From Bacillota bacterium (lineage in GTDB: Bacteria; Bacillota_I; Bacilli_A; Acholeplasmatales; Acholeplasmataceae), in NCBI GenBank assembly GCA_023458995.1, contig JAEWVV010000004.1, positions 1-5,716 on the forward strand: 5,716 nt of DNA, given 5' to 3'. Made by a program: the position numbers and the translations under genes. Within the stretch, counting starts at the first letter, position 1. Each line of letters begins with the position of its first letter. The notes beneath the pieces were generated by a model. It was not told the DNA's origin and did no database searches. It was given only the letters and a program-made list of their open reading frames with translations. Shown here piece after piece: positions 3,986 through 5,716 of this stretch.

Positions 3986-5716
3986 ATGAAAATAATAATG
4001 AAAAATCCGCACATGAAAAAATTTGTTTTAGTTGCACTCTTCGTCTTTTTTCTAGGGATGTTCCTATCGACAAAAACAAATCTTCACGCAGCGATTGTTG
4101 ATGGCAATTGTGATGGTGACCATACGGGATGGACACCACTTCCAAGTTCAGGAGGAGCACTTGCTGCAGGGAATTATTATCTTAATGGTGATGTGACATT
4201 GACTCAAAATATTTCCATTTCTAGCGGAACATACAATATTGACTTAAATGGAAACATTTTAAGAGGAGCACCTTATTCTGAATACAGTATTTTTAGAGTA
4301 TCAGGAGGCACCCTTAATATTTACGACTGTAACACAGAGAATAAAGTACACAGTTACAAAATCAAAGAAGTAGAGCCAACATCTACTCAAGATAAGCAAT
4401 GGAATGATCCAGCATATAGCAATAAACTCTTTCAACGTTATTATGATTTTAGTGATGTTGGTGATGGCGTTATATCGGGTGGTATTATTACTGGTGGTCA
4501 TAAATATGCCTTAACAAGAAACGACCTTGGTACTAATTTTGCCTATTTAGGTGGTGGATCAGCATTTCTCATTGGTTCATCTGCAGGAACAGTAAACTTC
4601 TATGGTGGAACAATCAGTGGTAACTCTGTAACTGCTTTATCAAAATGGGGTAGTAAACTAGAACGAAGTGGTGCTGTTGGCATCACCTCTGGTGGAACGT
4701 TTAATCTTTATGATGGACAAATTGTTGGAAATAGTTCACGCTTTTATGGAGCAGCAATCTATCTATTTGGTGCAAGTAGTTCAAATCCTGCAAAGGCGAA
4801 TATTTACGGTGGAATTATTAAAGATAACTACTTACTGGATGCGACATATAACAATTCAGGTGTAAATACTTTAGGTGTTGGTGGTGCAGCGATTTCGACA
4901 GATAACGTTTCTTATGGTTCATCGGTTGTTTCCATTGCAGGAGCACCGATTATCACGGATAATATAGCTTATGATTTTGCTACAAACAGTTATATATCCA
5001 CGAACATGAGTTATTCTACAGAATCATTAAACACATTTAAGATATTAGATAAACTCTATACAGAAGATAATGGGATTAAAACATATGCACAAATTGGCTT
5101 ATGGGGTGGACAAGAAGCACAGTTAACAACAGGTTACACCACAAGTGGTAATACACATGAAGATGTTAATAAAATTTTCTTTGCTGATGATAAAACAAAA
5201 GCAATTACGTATAATGCATCTATTGATGAAATCAGATATGCTACATCTGATCTATATACATTAACTTATAATTCAAATAATGGACTTAACCAAACATCGA
5301 ATTACTCATTTGTCGATAAGATTAGTGTCAGTAATTCTATGTTCCAAAAAGATGGACATATCTTTATTGGATGGAATACAAAAGCTGATGGAAGCGGAAT
5401 AGGTTATGCCCCAAATGATATCATCACGATGACTGAAAACCATGATTTATACGCGATGTGGAGCAGAGGAAGTTATCGAATCAACTATCAAACAAACGGG
5501 GGCACATTCTTATACAAAGCACAAAGTGTTTATACATACGGAGAAATAGTTTTTCTTGATGAACCCGTTTGGGCAGGTAAAGTCTTTGATGGCTGGTATG
5601 ATAATCCAATGCTCCTAGGTACACCTCTTACAATAATAAATCCAACAACTTTTGGGAATCAAACGTTATATGCAAAATGGACTGGAGTTACCGAGTATAC
5701 CATTACATCTACTGCA
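3986..5716 (+). CDS. Secreted surface protein: beta-helix-like adhesin with InlB-type B-repeats (3' end cut off)
   Basis: All 577 codons visible are open and the gene runs off the window. The N-terminus is a Sec signal peptide: lysines to residue 12, a hydrophobic core (13-27), and probable cleavage near Ala35/Ala36. Residues 37-340 look like a pectate-lyase-type right-handed beta-helix, with rungs GGTLNIYDC (107-115), GTVNFYGGTISGN (201-213), GGTFNLYDGQIVGN (236-249), ANIYGGIIKDN (271-281) and VSIAGAPIITDN (315-326). A linker leads to two B-repeats (about 424-492 and 497-565), and a third seems to begin near 569. Such proteins are cell-wall or surface adhesins; the anchor would lie beyond the window. 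GGAGG (3974-3978), seven bases before the ATG, fixes the start. The internal ATG at 4013 has no ribosome site. Ligand and host surface are unknown. Confidence 0.92.
   Translation, partial: MKIIMKNPHMKKFVLVALFVFFLGMFLSTKTNLHAAIVDGNCDGDHTGWTPLPSSGGALAAGNYYLNGDVTLTQNISISSGTYNIDLNGNILRGAPYSEYSIFRVSGGTLNIYDCNTENKVHSYKIKEVEPTSTQDKQWNDPAYSNKLFQRYYDFSDVGDGVISGGIITGGHKYALTRNDLGTNFAYLGGGSAFLIGSSAGTVNFYGGTISGNSVTALSKWGSKLERSGAVGITSGGTFNLYDGQIVGNSSRFYGAAIYLFGASSSNPAKANIYGGIIKDNYLLDATYNNSGVNTLGVGGAAISTDNVSYGSSVVSIAGAPIITDNIAYDFATNSYISTNMSYSTESLNTFKILDKLYTEDNGIKTYAQIGLWGGQEAQLTTGYTTSGNTHEDVNKIFFADDKTKAITYNASIDEIRYATSDLYTLTYNSNNGLNQTSNYSFVDKISVSNSMFQKDGHIFIGWNTKADGSGIGYAPNDIITMTENHDLYAMWSRGSYRINYQTNGGTFLYKAQSVYTYGEIVFLDEPVWAGKVFDGWYDNPMLLGTPLTIINPTTFGNQTLYAKWTGVTEYTITSTA
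5255..5461 (+). repeat. First Listeria-Bacteroides (B-repeat) unit
   Basis: This encodes residues 424-492 of the surface protein. It begins YTLTYNSNNG, a beta-strand start ending in Asn-Gly. It continues through GHIFIGWNTKADGSG (456-470), the typical G-x-x-F-x-GW turn, and closes with the hallmark DLYAMW. The unit matches the small beta-grasp-like repeats found in internalin B and many Firmicute surface proteins, which act as spacers and bind surface partners. Confidence 0.88.
5474..5680 (+). repeat. Second Listeria-Bacteroides (B-repeat) unit
   Basis: This encodes residues 497-565. It begins YRINYQTNGG, has the core KVFDGWYDNPM and ends TLYAKW. It spans 69 residues, the same as the first unit, but is clearly diverged from it in both DNA and protein, so the copies are old and unlikely to recombine. 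The last visible residues (VTEYTITSTA) look like the first strand of a third unit that continues beyond the window. Confidence 0.88.

Noticed and set aside
3834..4160. 108-residue reading frame on the - strand
   Set aside because: It is antisense to the knuckle gene and the adhesin signal peptide, both of which have strong Shine-Dalgarno sites. It has no domain of its own.
4301..4501. 66-residue hydrophobic frame on the - strand
   Set aside because: It is antisense to the beta-helix region; its hydrophobicity comes from the reverse complement of AT-rich codons.
4668..4865. 65-residue + strand frame inside the adhesin
   Set aside because: It is an out-of-frame shadow of the continuous 577-codon adhesin frame.
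1..5716. CRISPR arrays, tRNA/rRNA genes, insertion sequences or phage genes
   Set aside because: No regularly spaced repeats, cloverleaf-like sequences, transposase or integrase motifs were seen on either strand.

Overview
The window is AT-rich, and its genes are read with the standard code: TGG is the only Trp codon seen and TGA ends the gene at 913-1320. This rules out a Mycoplasma-type code. The gene content (a YczE/YitT-type membrane protein, an AgrA/AgrC-like LytTR and GHKL pair, and a secreted protein with Listeria-Bacteroides/InlB B-repeats) points to a low-GC Firmicute. An Erysipelotrichia-like or Acholeplasma-relative genome would fit, but that is inference from style, not identification. 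All supported genes lie on the + strand.

Region 1 (1-1341) holds a promoter whose -35 element lies inside a 31-bp dyad. The core of the dyad matches a Bacillus-type Fur-family box at 12 of 14 defined positions. Behind it come a six-helix membrane protein (181-861) and a small VOC/glyoxalase-fold protein (913-1320), probably one operon. A 14-bp hairpin spans the VOC stop codon. A doubtful 49-codon ORF starts in a TGATG overlap with that stop.

Region 2 (1342-3674) starts with an AT-rich gap that ends in a promoter with a perfect TATAAT but no good -35 element. A dyad sits where the -35 should be, which suggests activator control. Then come a LytTR response regulator (1606-2334) and a GHKL sensor kinase with six or seven membrane helices (2341-3612), ended by a clear intrinsic terminator. 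No AgrB-type processing enzyme or recognisable AgrD precursor is in the window, so the pair is an orphan here.

Region 3 (3675-5716) has its own promoter and perfect Shine-Dalgarno. It drives a 66-residue protein with two CxYCKY knuckles (3781-3981). The ribosome site of the next gene lies inside the last codons of this one, so the two are probably translated together. The next gene (3986 to beyond the window) encodes a secreted surface protein: signal peptide, a beta-helix-like adhesin region, then B-repeats. The two knuckles are encoded by DNA that also folds into two matching RNA hairpins.

The most unusual part is this pairing of a tiny cysteine-knuckle protein with a large surface adhesin, directly downstream of an agr-like sensor pair. 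Any regulatory link from the sensor pair to the adhesin is inferred from position only.
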